Origin: JBHHYR01 sp046757585
Lineage (GTDB): Bacteria; Desulfobacterota; Binatia; HRBIN30
DNA: 9,448 bases
Assembly: GCA_046757585.1 (NCBI GenBank)
Contig: JBHHYR010000147.1
Coordinates: 1 to 9,448, forward strand
Direction: 5' to 3'
In this document: in pieces, positions 1 to 7,579 of the stretch
How positions within the stretch are numbered: position 1 is the first letter of the stretch
Layout of the letters: each line of letters starts with the position of its first letter
The notes under the pieces: generated by a model
What the model was told of the DNA's origin: nothing
Database searches by the model: none
What the model saw: the letters and a program-made list of their open reading frames with translations, nothing else
Program-made: the position numbers and the translations under genes

Positions 1-9
1 TTCGGCACC

Positions 10-1659
10 TTGGCTACGCGGCTGAACGACGCCCTCGGGCAGGCTCGTCGGGCGCTGGAGCCGCACGCCGCGAGGTTGCCTGACGGCCTGCTGGCTGCGT
101 TCGACGCGCTGCTCGCGGAGTGCGCGCAACGCCGCATCCGCATTGCAATCTATGGTGAGGTCAAGGCTGGCAAGTCGACGCTGCTCAATGCCATCGCCGG
201 CGCAGCACTGTCGCCGGTAGCCTTTGAGCCGCTGACGTCCGTTCCAGTCCGTGTCACGTACGGAGCGAGCACCGCGTGGCACGTCGCGGAGTGTCGCCTG
301 GACAGCGTCGAGGAACTCGAACGTCTCATGCGGACCGACGCCCGCGACGCGGCGCTCAACGGTGCCCGCGAGGTGGTGGTCGAGACGCCGCTCGATTTGC
401 TCCAGTTGGGTGGCCAGGTGGACCTGGTGGATACGCCGGGCGTCGGCAACGCCGCGCAGTTCGACGCAGTCAGCGCCGAAGTGCTCGGCGGTCTGGATGC
501 CGTGGTGCTGGTCGTGCGCTATCCCGCCTTGTTCACACAGTTCACCCGCCATCTCACGACGGGGCTGCGGGCAGACATCGGCAAACTGTTTGTGGTGTGG
601 AATCTCGACGCCGATTGTGTCGAGCTGGCGCCCGAAGAACGGAGGCGGCACGCCGAAGTACTCAGCGCTGCTGTGTCCGGGGCGCACGAACTATTTCTTG
701 TGGATGCCCGAGCGGGCTTCCGTGCCATGCAAGCCGACGATGGGGCGGGGAGTATCGCCAGTGGGCTCTCGGCGCTCATCGCCGCTCTGCGGCGGTTTAT
801 CTCGTCCAGTGGGCGCCAGGTGGCGGCCCTGCGGGAGGCAGCGAAGCGTAGCAGCCGGGCGTTGAATGATGCGCACCGTTGTCTGACGGAGCGCCACGCC
901 ACGCTTGACCGGATGCTCACGGATACCCGCACGCGGATCCAGGCCGTGCAGGCCGCGGCGGATGCCGAGTCGGTCACGGCACGCAAGCGGCTAGCAGATC
1001 TTGATGCGGAGGTGACCCGCATAGGTCAGCATGCGACGGCGGGCGCGTCGCAGCTCGCGGACAACCTTCGCCGGCACTTGCGTAGCGCGCGGCGGCGGTG
1101 GATGCGCGGCGGCGATTACCGCACCCTGGAAGCCGCCATCACAGCCGCACTCCGTGACTATGCCGGTGCCGCCGAGGCCGCGAACGAGGCGACGATCCGT
1201 GCCCTGCAGGGGGCTGCCAACAACTTTGGCGCATCCCCGACCCTCGCGCCACGAGCTGCTCACGTGCTCGCGGTTGAGCAGCTCGCGGCACAGGAGCAGG
1301 TGAACCGGGCCGCGAGCGGCCGCTGGCAATGGGTCCGCCGCGCCGTCTGGCACCGCTGGTACCTGCCCGGCCTCGCGACGTTGGAGCGCGAAGGCATCCC
1401 GGCAGATGTGACGTCGCAAATCGCGTGGGTGAACGGGATGCTGCAGGCAACCCGGGATGCCGCCCGTGCGACGCTTGCCACGAGGCTGGGTGATATCACA
1501 CAACGCGCGCAGGCTGAGGCGCAGCAGATCAGGCTTGCAACGAACGCCGTGGCTAACCAAGCCGAGTTCGAAGAACTCGACAAACACCTGCCGCTCGTTG
1601 CCACACAGTACGAGGCCGTTGCGCGCATAGGGACGGAGGCCCGGACGCTCCTTCCGTAA
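10..1659 (+). CDS. Dynamin-like GTPase, possibly 5'-truncated by the window edge
   Basis: This is a large GTPase of the bacterial dynamin-like/P-loop GTPase type, 549 aa from a TTG at position 10. Seen: a G1 P-loop GEVKAGKST at residues 49-57, a likely G2 threonine around 76 (PLTSVPV), and a G3 motif DTPGVGN at 141-147. The G4 position is degenerate, reading WNLD at 198-201 where families usually have NKxD or TKxD. Beyond residue ~260 the protein is Ala/Arg/Gln-rich and predicted helical, as in the stalk of dynamin-like proteins. Residues 439-458 are rich in Trp and Arg (WQWVRRAVWHRW) and could touch membrane; I see no clear transmembrane helix. The frame is open to base 1, so TTG is only the first in-window start and the true start may lie upstream. 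The role (membrane remodelling or stress survival) is inferred from the family. The gene converges on the ABC operon and has no obvious functional link to it. Confidence 0.8.
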   Translation: MATRLNDALGQARRALEPHAARLPDGLLAAFDALLAECAQRRIRIAIYGEVKAGKSTLLNAIAGAALSPVAFEPLTSVPVRVTYGASTAWHVAECRLDSVEELERLMRTDARDAALNGAREVVVETPLDLLQLGGQVDLVDTPGVGNAAQFDAVSAEVLGGLDAVVLVVRYPALFTQFTRHLTTGLRADIGKLFVVWNLDADCVELAPEERRRHAEVLSAAVSGAHELFLVDARAGFRAMQADDGAGSIASGLSALIAALRRFISSSGRQVAALREAAKRSSRALNDAHRCLTERHATLDRMLTDTRTRIQAVQAAADAESVTARKRLADLDAEVTRIGQHATAGASQLADNLRRHLRSARRRWMRGGDYRTLEAAITAALRDYAGAAEAANEATIRALQGAANNFGASPTLAPRAAHVLAVEQLAAQEQVNRAASGRWQWVRRAVWHRWYLPGLATLEREGIPADVTSQIAWVNGMLQATRDAARATLATRLGDITQRAQAEAQQIRLATNAVANQAEFEELDKHLPLVATQYEAVARIGTEARTLLP

Positions 1660-1700
1660 AGCGCCCGCTGGCTGCAGCCCCGGATCTGTAGGGTGTGACA

Positions 1701-1720
1701 CGGCCCGTCGAGTAGGGCCG
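1701..1720. terminator. Weak hairpin between convergent genes
   Basis: A perfect 6-bp inverted repeat, CGGCCC and GGGCCG with an 8-nt loop, lies in the 101-bp gap between the GTPase stop and the ABC ATPase stop. The position suits a bidirectional terminator. No T-run follows on either strand, so intrinsic termination is doubtful and the repeat may be chance in GC-rich DNA. Confidence 0.25.
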
Positions 1721-1760
1721 AGCGGGCCCGCGGCGGAGCCGAGCCTGGCCGGCGTGTGGG

Positions 1761-2831
1761 CTACGGGCCCAGGCGTTCACCACTATCGGCGGCGAACACG
1801 TGGAACGCAGCCGGTGGCGCCACGACCTTCGTGGGGAGGTCACGTGCCAGGCCCAACAGACGCACCGTAACCCGAGTCGCCCCGATCGTGCCACGCACCA
1901 AGGTCTCGCTGCCCAGGATCTCGCTGGTCGCGTGGTCGAGCCGCGCTATCAGTCCGCTGCTGTCGGGGCCTGCCGCGACGAACGCCTCCGGCCGGATGCC
2001 GATCGTCAAATGGCGAGCACCGGCTCCAAGGCTCGTGCGTAGCGCTGCTGGCGCCGGCAAGGACTGATCAGCGATGCGCAGCGTGCCGGCGGCGTAGTCC
2101 GCCGGCAACAGGCTCATGGGGGGGGTTCCGATGAAGCCGGCTACGAACGTATTGCCTGGGCGTTCGTACATTGCGACCGGGCTGTCCACTTGCTGGATGC
2201 GGCCCTGATCCATGACGACGATGCGATCGCCCAATGTCATCGCTTCGGTCTGATCGTGTGTGACGTACAACGTCGTCACGCGCAGCTGACGTTGCACGTT
2301 GCGGATGTACTGCCGCACGCCATGTCGCAGCCGGGCATCGAGGTTTGACAGCGGCTCGTCCAGCAGAAACAGCGCCGGCTCGCGGACCAGGGCACGGGCG
2401 AGCGCCACGCGCTGGCGCTGGCCGCCGGAGAGTTGGCCCGGACGCCGCTCCAGGAGGTGGCTCAACTCGAGAAGGCTGGCAACGTTCTCGGCGTGTTGGC
2501 GGCGCTCCGCTCGCGCCATGCCCCGCATGCGGAGTGGGAATTCGATGTTGCGACGCACGTTCATGTGCGGGTACAAGGCGTAGTTCTGGAACACCATCGC
2601 GACGTCGCGTTGCTGCGGCGGCAGGCCGTCGATGCGCCGGCCTGCCAGATGGATCGTGCCCTGGGTGAGCGATTCCAAACCGGCCGTAAGGCGCAGCAAC
2701 GTCGACTTCCCGCAGCCGGACGGACCGAGCACGGTAATAAGTTCGCCGTCTTCGACGGCGAGGCTGAAGTCCGTCACCGCGGCGGTGTCGGCAAAGCGCT
2801 TGCCAACCCGGTCAAACTCAACCCGTCCCAT
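1761..2831 (-). CDS. ABC importer ATP-binding subunit (MalK/UgpC type)
   Basis: This is the cytoplasmic ATPase of a carbohydrate-type (CUT1-like) ABC importer, 356 aa. Seen: Walker A GPSGCGKST (36-44), Q-loop Q82 in FQNYALYP, signature LSGGQ (134-138), Walker B LFLLDEP (154-160), D-loop SNLDAR (162-167) and switch His192 in THDQ. A C-terminal OB/TOBE-type region (about 240-356) includes GIRPEAF at 278-284, typical of MalK/UgpC/MsiK proteins. Length matches the family. An in-frame start at 2894 exists, but it would add 21 non-homologous residues and overlap the permease deeply. ATG at 2831 gives MGRVEFDRVGKRF, a normal start, and shares one base with the permease stop (TGATG), which suggests coupled translation. 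It is the last gene of the operon. Substrate cannot be read from this subunit. Confidence 0.95.
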   Translation of the reverse strand: MGRVEFDRVGKRFADTAAVTDFSLAVEDGELITVLGPSGCGKSTLLRLTAGLESLTQGTIHLAGRRIDGLPPQQRDVAMVFQNYALYPHMNVRRNIEFPLRMRGMARAERRQHAENVASLLELSHLLERRPGQLSGGQRQRVALARALVREPALFLLDEPLSNLDARLRHGVRQYIRNVQRQLRVTTLYVTHDQTEAMTLGDRIVVMDQGRIQQVDSPVAMYERPGNTFVAGFIGTPPMSLLPADYAAGTLRIADQSLPAPAALRTSLGAGARHLTIGIRPEAFVAAGPDSSGLIARLDHATSEILGSETLVRGTIGATRVTVRLLGLARDLPTKVVAPPAAFHVFAADSGERLGP

Positions 2832-3637
2832 CAGCGTCCGCTCCCAGCCAAGCCTCCCGAACGCAGCGCGGGCTCGAGCACGACGATGATACACAGGGCC
2901 GGTGCGAGCATGATCGCCGCCACGGCGCTTGCCAGGCCCGGGTAGCCGAATGCAGCCAGGTAGTACAGCAGCGGGGGCAACGAGCGATTGGTGACCTGCA
3001 GGAGCATCGCGTACGCGAACTCATCCCACGAGACGAGGAAGACGAGAATACCCGCCGCTGCCAGCGACGGGCGTACCAGGGGCAAGCTGACGCGCCAGAA
3101 CGCGCCGAAGCCGGTGGCCCCGTCCAGTAATGCCGCCTCTTCGAGCTCCACCGGTACATCGCGAAATGCCGTCCGCAAAATCAGAAACGCTACGGGGATC
3201 CCCAGCAGCGTGTGCGCTAGCCAGAGGCCCAAGCCGGCGGGGTTGTTGTACAGCCGCGCGTATACGAAAAGCGCGGCCAACGGCACCGCAAGCGCGATCG
3301 ACGGGAAAAGCCGCGTGACGATCATCGCCGCGTCGAGCGGCCGGTCCATGCGTTGCTGGCGCGCGGCCACCCACGCGGCAGGCAGCGTCAGCAACAGGGT
3401 CGACACCACGGTCAACAGCGCGACGAGCGCGCTGAGCCACAGGCCGTTGCCAAGTTCGATGGTCGCGCCCAACGTGTGGAAGTTCTCCAGGGTCAGATGC
3501 TGCGGTACCCAGGTGGGTGGCCAGGCGAAGCTCTCGCGTTCTGGCGTGAAGGCCTGCTTCAGAATCAACGCCAGCGGTAAGAGGTCGATGGCAGCCACGG
3601 CGAATGCCAAGGCCGGCAAGGTCCATGTGCGTCTCAT
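2831..3637 (-). CDS. ABC sugar transporter permease, MalG type
   Basis: This is an inner-membrane permease of the MalG/UgpE type, 268 aa, with about six hydrophobic segments (roughly residues 5-27, 67-90, 103-125, 135-155, 191-210 and 235-256). The cytoplasmic EAA loop that docks on the ATPase is at 166-190, with EEAALLDGA followed by SLPLVRP. Length is normal for the family. The open frame runs back to 4285, but that extension lies inside the other permease gene and reads as low-complexity, Arg-rich non-protein. ATG at 3637 starts MRRTWTLPAL just before the first membrane segment and overlaps the upstream stop as ATGA. It is expected to pair with the MalF-type permease encoded just before it. 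Confidence 0.94.
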   Translation of the reverse strand: MRRTWTLPALAFAVAAIDLLPLALILKQAFTPERESFAWPPTWVPQHLTLENFHTLGATIELGNGLWLSALVALLTVVSTLLLTLPAAWVAARQQRMDRPLDAAMIVTRLFPSIALAVPLAALFVYARLYNNPAGLGLWLAHTLLGIPVAFLILRTAFRDVPVELEEAALLDGATGFGAFWRVSLPLVRPSLAAAGILVFLVSWDEFAYAMLLQVTNRSLPPLLYYLAAFGYPGLASAVAAIMLAPALCIIVVLEPALRSGGLAGSGR

Positions 3638-4482
3638 GGCGCGACCCGGCGGCGCAGCAGTGGGATGCTGAGCGTCACACTTAACAATGCAAGGAGGCTG
3701 GCGGCCGCAGCGGCGGCGCCGTCGTTCCCGTAGTCGGACCACTGGTGGAACGCATACGTCGACAGCACGGGAATGCCTTCGACGCCGGTCAGCACGAGCG
3801 GTGTGGCAAAGAGCCGCAGCGCGTCCAGGCCGCGCAGCAACACCGCGGCCGCCAGCGCAGGCCGCAAGAGTGGCAAGGTAATGAAGGCAAAGCGCGCCCA
3901 ACCACGAGCGCCGTCCAGCTTGGCAGCTTCGGTGAGTTCTTCGGGGATGGACGTCAGCGCCGCCAGCAGCATCAAGAAGACAACCGGCGTGACGTGCCAT
4001 GCGTCGACGGCCACCACGGCGAGGAATGTCACGACCCTGCCCGGGAGCAACCAGTCGACGCTGCTGAGCCCGGCGGCGATGAGCGCTGCGTTGGCATATC
4101 CGCGCGGGGCGAGCACGTACCGCATGATGGTCAGGAACACGATCTCGGGCAGTGCAAACGGAACGATGACCACCGGCCGTAAGAACCGCCGCCCGGGGAA
4201 GCGGGTTGCGAACAATAGGGCCAGGGCCAACCCCACGACCAGCTCGACGGTCACGCCGAGCACCGGCAGGATGATGTTTCCCCACAGTGCACGCCAGAAG
4301 AGGGCGTCACGCCACAAGGTGTGAAAGTTCGCCCAACTGGGAAACGTGCCGGTCAGCGCATCCGTGAACGCCAGTTTCAGCGCGTACACCGTCGGGAAGG
4401 CTAGGAACAAGACCAGGTAGAACAGCAGCGGCGCTGCGAGAGCCGCCCCCACGGTCCGCGCAGGACGTCTGCAAGGCGACAC
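3634..4482 (-). CDS. ABC sugar transporter permease, MalF type
   Basis: This is an inner-membrane permease of the MalF/UgpA type, 282 aa, with about six hydrophobic stretches (roughly 11-33, 70-92, 103-121, 150-175, 200-218 and 257-276). The EAA motif is at 185-208 (EAAKLDGARGW followed by TLPLLRP). It is about the size of UgpA/LacF-like permeases and lacks the long periplasmic insertion of enteric MalF. The start is GTG at 4482, which shares its first base with the TAG stop of the binding-protein gene (TAGTG), so translation is probably coupled. The 3' end overlaps the next permease by 4 bases. Confidence 0.94.
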   Translation of the reverse strand: MSPCRRPARTVGAALAAPLLFYLVLFLAFPTVYALKLAFTDALTGTFPSWANFHTLWRDALFWRALWGNIILPVLGVTVELVVGLALALLFATRFPGRRFLRPVVIVPFALPEIVFLTIMRYVLAPRGYANAALIAAGLSSVDWLLPGRVVTFLAVVAVDAWHVTPVVFLMLLAALTSIPEELTEAAKLDGARGWARFAFITLPLLRPALAAAVLLRGLDALRLFATPLVLTGVEGIPVLSTYAFHQWSDYGNDGAAAAAASLLALLSVTLSIPLLRRRVAP

Positions 4483-5708
4483 TAGTGCCTCTGGGCTAGT
4501 TCTTTCTGCGCAGCATGCAGGGTCGCAGCGGGATCAGCATGATCGAAGGCGACAGCGCGGAAGGCTTGCTGCCACAGGTGGCTGAGGCGCAGGTAGTCGG
4601 GGCGCTCCGGGCGCGGCCGAACGCGGGAGCGCATGGCCTCGAAGCCGGCTAGCAGCCCGCTAGAGTCGCCGAGTGCGATGTCGCGCCGCGCGGAGAACCA
4701 ACCCAGCTCTCGCACCAGCCGTTGCTGGGCCGGCCGGCTGATCAGATAGCGGGCTAGCTGCATCGCGGCGGCTTGGTGCGGTGCACCCCGCGGGATTGCA
4801 ATGTAGCCGCCGCCGAGGACTGTTACCCGATTCGCTCCTGCGGGTCCACGCGCATCGCGCGGCAACGGCGCCGACCGAATCGTGCCGGGCGCGAGGCCCT
4901 GGCTGGCATACAGCGACATGACGAAAGGCCAGTTGAGATGCAGCACGATTTCCCCGCGTGCCATGGCTTCCGCCACCGTGGCTTCCTTGAAGGTGGCACT
5001 GTGCGGGTTGAGGTAAGGTGCCAGCTCGGCAAAAAATCGAAACGCCGCCACGGCGCCGGGATCATCGAGCGTGTCGCCGCTTCCGCCAGCCGACCACACG
5101 AACGGCAAGACATCGCAGGTCAATCCTTCGTAGAGCGCGCCCTTGACGGCGATCTGTTGGGGATGGGCGCGGGCTACCGCCAACAGCTCGTCCCAGGTGT
5201 CGGGCGGCTTGCCGAGTACAGCGTGGTTGTAGATCAGCGCTTGCCATGCCAGGCGGTGCGGCAAGAACCGTAAACCATCCATCCGGCCTGCTTGTACCGC
5301 CTGCGGCTCGAGCGCCTCCAGTTCCGGGCGCAGCCGCTCCGGGTCGAGCACCATCACGTCGTCCTTCACCACGGCCAGGGAGTACACGTCCAGTTCGACC
5401 AGGTCGAGAGTGCCCCTACCCGCGAACGCCTCGGCAGCCAAGGCGCGGCGGATGTCCGCATACTGCTGCGGCACGACAACCACGTGCAGGCCAGTCCGGT
5501 GCTCAAAGTCCGCCACCACGGTGCGGTAGACCGTCAGCTCGCTGGGCAGTAACGCCGCCGCAACGGTCAGTGCCTCACGGGAGGGCCGGCAAGCACAGAG
5601 AAGAACGAGCGGTAGCAGCCGCAGCGCCCCGATGACGATGACGGCCGGCAGCGCTGCCCTCAGACTCAACGAGCAGTGACACCGTTGTGGGTGTTGCGAT
5701 GCGGTCAC
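4482..5708 (-). CDS. Extracellular solute-binding lipoprotein of the ABC importer
   Basis: This is a solute-binding protein of the SBP_bac_1 (MalE/UgpB-like) family, 408 aa from a GTG at 5708. Residues ~17-39 form a hydrophobic signal segment ending LLCA|C, a plausible lipobox with Cys40 as the lipidated residue. Family-typical features follow: LTVYRTVVADFEHRTG near 58-73, PPDTWDELLAVA at 168-179, GEIVLHLNWPF at 252-262, and GGGYIAIPRGAP with ARYLISRPAQQ at 299-329. The start is uncertain. No good Shine-Dalgarno sequence precedes the GTG, and a TTG at residue 14 would give a shorter, more usual signal peptide. It is the first gene of the importer operon and 115 bp downstream of the GT20 gene on the same strand. 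The ligand is unknown; a disaccharide or glucosyl-polyol is suggested only by the GT20 neighbour. Confidence 0.92.
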   Translation of the reverse strand: MTASQHPQRCHCSLSLRAALPAVIVIGALRLLPLVLLCACRPSREALTVAAALLPSELTVYRTVVADFEHRTGLHVVVVPQQYADIRRALAAEAFAGRGTLDLVELDVYSLAVVKDDVMVLDPERLRPELEALEPQAVQAGRMDGLRFLPHRLAWQALIYNHAVLGKPPDTWDELLAVARAHPQQIAVKGALYEGLTCDVLPFVWSAGGSGDTLDDPGAVAAFRFFAELAPYLNPHSATFKEATVAEAMARGEIVLHLNWPFVMSLYASQGLAPGTIRSAPLPRDARGPAGANRVTVLGGGYIAIPRGAPHQAAAMQLARYLISRPAQQRLVRELGWFSARRDIALGDSSGLLAGFEAMRSRVRPRPERPDYLRLSHLWQQAFRAVAFDHADPAATLHAAQKELAQRH

Positions 5709-5823
5709 GGGCGCCGGATGAGATGGCTACAGAGGCCGGTCGGTGCGGCACCGGCGAAGCGGTCCCTACCTTGCTGGGCACCATTCGCCCCCCTTGCTGC
5801 CGCCTGCTGCGGGCGCGGTCCCA
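5709..5823 (-). other. GT20-to-importer intergenic gap
   Basis: This 115-bp non-coding gap separates two same-strand genes. It carries an imperfect nested hairpin at 5735-5755 (GCCGGT and ACCGGC with a 9-nt loop; inner 5-bp stem CGGTG/CACCG with a CGG loop). There is no T-run after it, and no convincing promoter or Shine-Dalgarno sequence for the downstream GTG. The hairpin might attenuate, stabilise or separate transcripts. The gap is short enough for read-through from the GT20 gene. Confidence 0.35.
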
Positions 5824-7368
5824 TCACGCCGCCGTTTCGAGATGCCGGCGCGCCGCGATACGGCCCAGCTCGTTCACCATCTTGCCCGCCCAGCGGTAAA
5901 TGTTGTTGCGGGCCACGGCCTTTCGCAAACCGGCCATACGCCTGCGCCGTTCGGTTTCCTGCATGCACAGCGCCTGGTGCAACGTCGCGGCGGTTTCGTC
6001 CGCCGCATACGGATTGATGTGCAGGCTCTGGTCAAGCTCGCGAGCCGATCCCGTAAAACGGCTCAAGACGAGAACCCCGTCTCCATCGCTGCGGGCGGCA
6101 ATATACTCCTTGGCAACCAGGTTCATGCCATCGTGCAGCGAGCTTGCCACACACACGTCAGCGAGGCGGTAGAACGCCAGCAGCTCTTTGGTCGTGTGGT
6201 GACCCTCGCGATACGTAATTGGGAACCAGTGTGGCTGGGCGTACTTCCAGTTGATTTCCTCCACCAAGGCCTCGATCTCCCTGGCGAGCGCCTGATAGTG
6301 TCGCAGCCGTGTGCGGCTGGGCGAGGCTATCTGGAGGAAGCGCAGCTTGCCAATATACTCCGGATGGCGCTGGAGCAACCGGTCGAAAGCGCGCAGTCGT
6401 TCCGGGATGCCTTTCGTGTAGTCAATGCGGTCCACCCCTAGCAGCACACGTTGGTTCGTCAGGCCGAGCTGCTGCCGCAGCTGCCTGACGCGCGCGGCCG
6501 TTGCCTCAGACATCGCCTGCTCGGTGATCGCGTCGATGTCCAGGCTGATGGGGAAGGGACGCACCATTGTCATATGGCCGGCGCGCGTGACGGCAGAACG
6601 CTCGTAATCCACCCGGGCTTCGATGCTCGTTGCCACTGTCTCGAGGAAGTTCTGGCAGTGGTGGCGGATGTGGAAGCCGAGAAGATCGTTGCCGAGCAGC
6701 CCTGTGAGGATGGGTCCGCCCCACGGACAGACTCGGAAGGTCTCCCGGTTCGGCCAGGGGATGTGCCAGAACTGTGCGATGAGCATCCTTGGATTGGTAC
6801 GCCGTAACAGGCTCGATAGCAGCGCGAGGTGATAGTCTTGAATGAGAACGATCGCATCCAGGCCGCGAGCTTCTTCGAGCACCGCCCCGGCGAACTGCCG
6901 GTTCACGCGCCGGTAGGCTTCCCAATCTTTGGCCTCGAAAACTGGGCGCCGGTACGCGATATGACACAACGGCCACAGGGCCTGATTCGCAAAGCCGTAG
7001 TAATAGCCGTCTTCGTCAGCCTTACTGATCCACACGCGCCGTAATTTGTACTCGGGACTATCGGGAGGGACGGCGATGCAGTCTTGCTCATCGACCACGT
7101 CCCGGTCGGCGGTGCCACTGCCGTGAGCGACCCACGAACCGCCACACACGCGCACGACCGGCTCCAGCGCTGCCACCATGCCGCTTACCGGCCGCGTACA
7201 GACGATCTCCTCGCCATCAAGCTGATGGATGTAGGGCTCCCGGTTCGACACCACGATGAAGAGCCTGCGGCCCAACGCGCGTTCGACTACCCCACGAAGG
7301 GTGTCCCGCGTCCAGAACTGCGGGGTCTCCGCTGCCAGCTTGAATTCGTCGCTCTCGATTTCGTGCAT
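5824..7368 (-). CDS. GT20 glycosyltransferase, trehalose-6-phosphate synthase superfamily
   Basis: The family couples a nucleotide-sugar glucose to a phosphorylated acceptor: OtsA makes trehalose-6-phosphate and GgpS makes glucosylglycerol-phosphate. The protein is 514 aa. Residues matching E. coli OtsA ligands are visible: Arg43 in SNREP, Trp79, the tyrosines at 122-124 and Trp132 in LWPLCH, Asp178 in QDYH, His202 in FWHIPWP, Arg314 and Lys319 in DRIDYTKG, and Asp413 and Glu421 in DGMNLVAKEY. The glycine-rich GGLA loop of OtsA is replaced by VSGMVAAL (61-68), so this is a divergent clade and the acceptor is not certain. An in-frame start at 7455 would add 29 weak residues. ATG at 7368 follows a purine run (G8AA, 7383-7374) at 5-nt spacing and is preferred. 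No C-terminal OtsB phosphatase domain is fused. The gene is divergent from an IMPase-family gene and upstream of the importer. Confidence 0.92.
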   Translation of the reverse strand: MHEIESDEFKLAAETPQFWTRDTLRGVVERALGRRLFIVVSNREPYIHQLDGEEIVCTRPVSGMVAALEPVVRVCGGSWVAHGSGTADRDVVDEQDCIAVPPDSPEYKLRRVWISKADEDGYYYGFANQALWPLCHIAYRRPVFEAKDWEAYRRVNRQFAGAVLEEARGLDAIVLIQDYHLALLSSLLRRTNPRMLIAQFWHIPWPNRETFRVCPWGGPILTGLLGNDLLGFHIRHHCQNFLETVATSIEARVDYERSAVTRAGHMTMVRPFPISLDIDAITEQAMSEATAARVRQLRQQLGLTNQRVLLGVDRIDYTKGIPERLRAFDRLLQRHPEYIGKLRFLQIASPSRTRLRHYQALAREIEALVEEINWKYAQPHWFPITYREGHHTTKELLAFYRLADVCVASSLHDGMNLVAKEYIAARSDGDGVLVLSRFTGSARELDQSLHINPYAADETAATLHQALCMQETERRRRMAGLRKAVARNNIYRWAGKMVNELGRIAARRHLETAA

Positions 7369-7373
7369 GGCAG

Positions 7374-7383
7374 TTCCCCCCCC
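7374..7383 (-). promoter_or_regulatory. Ribosome binding site with a G8 run for the GT20 gene
   Basis: On the minus strand eight G bases are followed by AA, ending 5 nt before the ATG at 7368. This supports the inner start over the one at 7455. The homopolymer is an unusual form of Shine-Dalgarno sequence and could be prone to length change. Confidence 0.5.
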
Positions 7384-7422
7384 AAACCGTGGCGCACCAA
7401 GGGGGACGCCCAGCTTAGAATG

Positions 7423-7439
7423 TGCGGCTGCAGGCCGCA
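7423..7439. repeat. Inverted repeat in the divergent promoter region, possible operator
   Basis: TGCGGC and GCCGCA form a perfect 6-bp inverted repeat around TGCAG. It lies right after the -10-like TAGAAT on the plus strand and overlaps the possible minus-strand -35. This is a reasonable place for a dimeric regulator to bind, but no regulator gene is present in the window. Confidence 0.35.
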
Positions 7440-7530
7440 ACCCCGCGACCCTCAATGAGGACTCCTAGTTCCACGGTGCGGCCTGGATGGTGGGCAGCAC
7501 CCCGCCGTGAGGTCGCTGCCGTCTCCGGCA

Positions 7531-7551
7531 GGGTGCACCTGCGTTGCACCC
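7531..7551. repeat. 7-bp inverted repeat in the phosphatase leader
   Basis: GGGTGCA and TGCACCC form a perfect 7-bp inverted repeat with a 7-nt spacer (CCTGCGT), ending 33 bp before the chosen start of the IMPase-family gene. It could be an operator or an mRNA hairpin. If translation really began at the GTG at 7507, the repeat would be inside the coding region instead. Confidence 0.4.
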
Positions 7552-7575
7552 GACTGGCGTATCGGGTACGCAAGC

Positions 7576-7579
7576 GGAG
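7576..7579 (+). promoter_or_regulatory. Shine-Dalgarno GGAG deciding the phosphatase start
   Basis: GGAG sits 5 nt before GTG 7585. This favours that start over the in-frame GTG at 7507 (26 extra residues unlike the family) and the GTG at 7606. Confidence 0.5.

Noticed and set aside
251..865. Large plus-strand open frames inside the GTPase gene
   Set aside because: They are overlapping frames with biased Arg/Pro/Ser content and no motifs; the P-loop and G3 motif are in the main frame.
1553..1894. Minus-strand open frame bridging the GTPase end and the ATPase end
   Set aside because: It overlaps two well-supported genes and resembles no protein; it is a composition artefact.
3638..4285. Long N-terminal extension of the MalG-type permease frame
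   Set aside because: It lies entirely inside the MalF-type permease gene in another frame, reads as Arg/Ala-rich sequence without family features, and the ATGA junction gives a better start.
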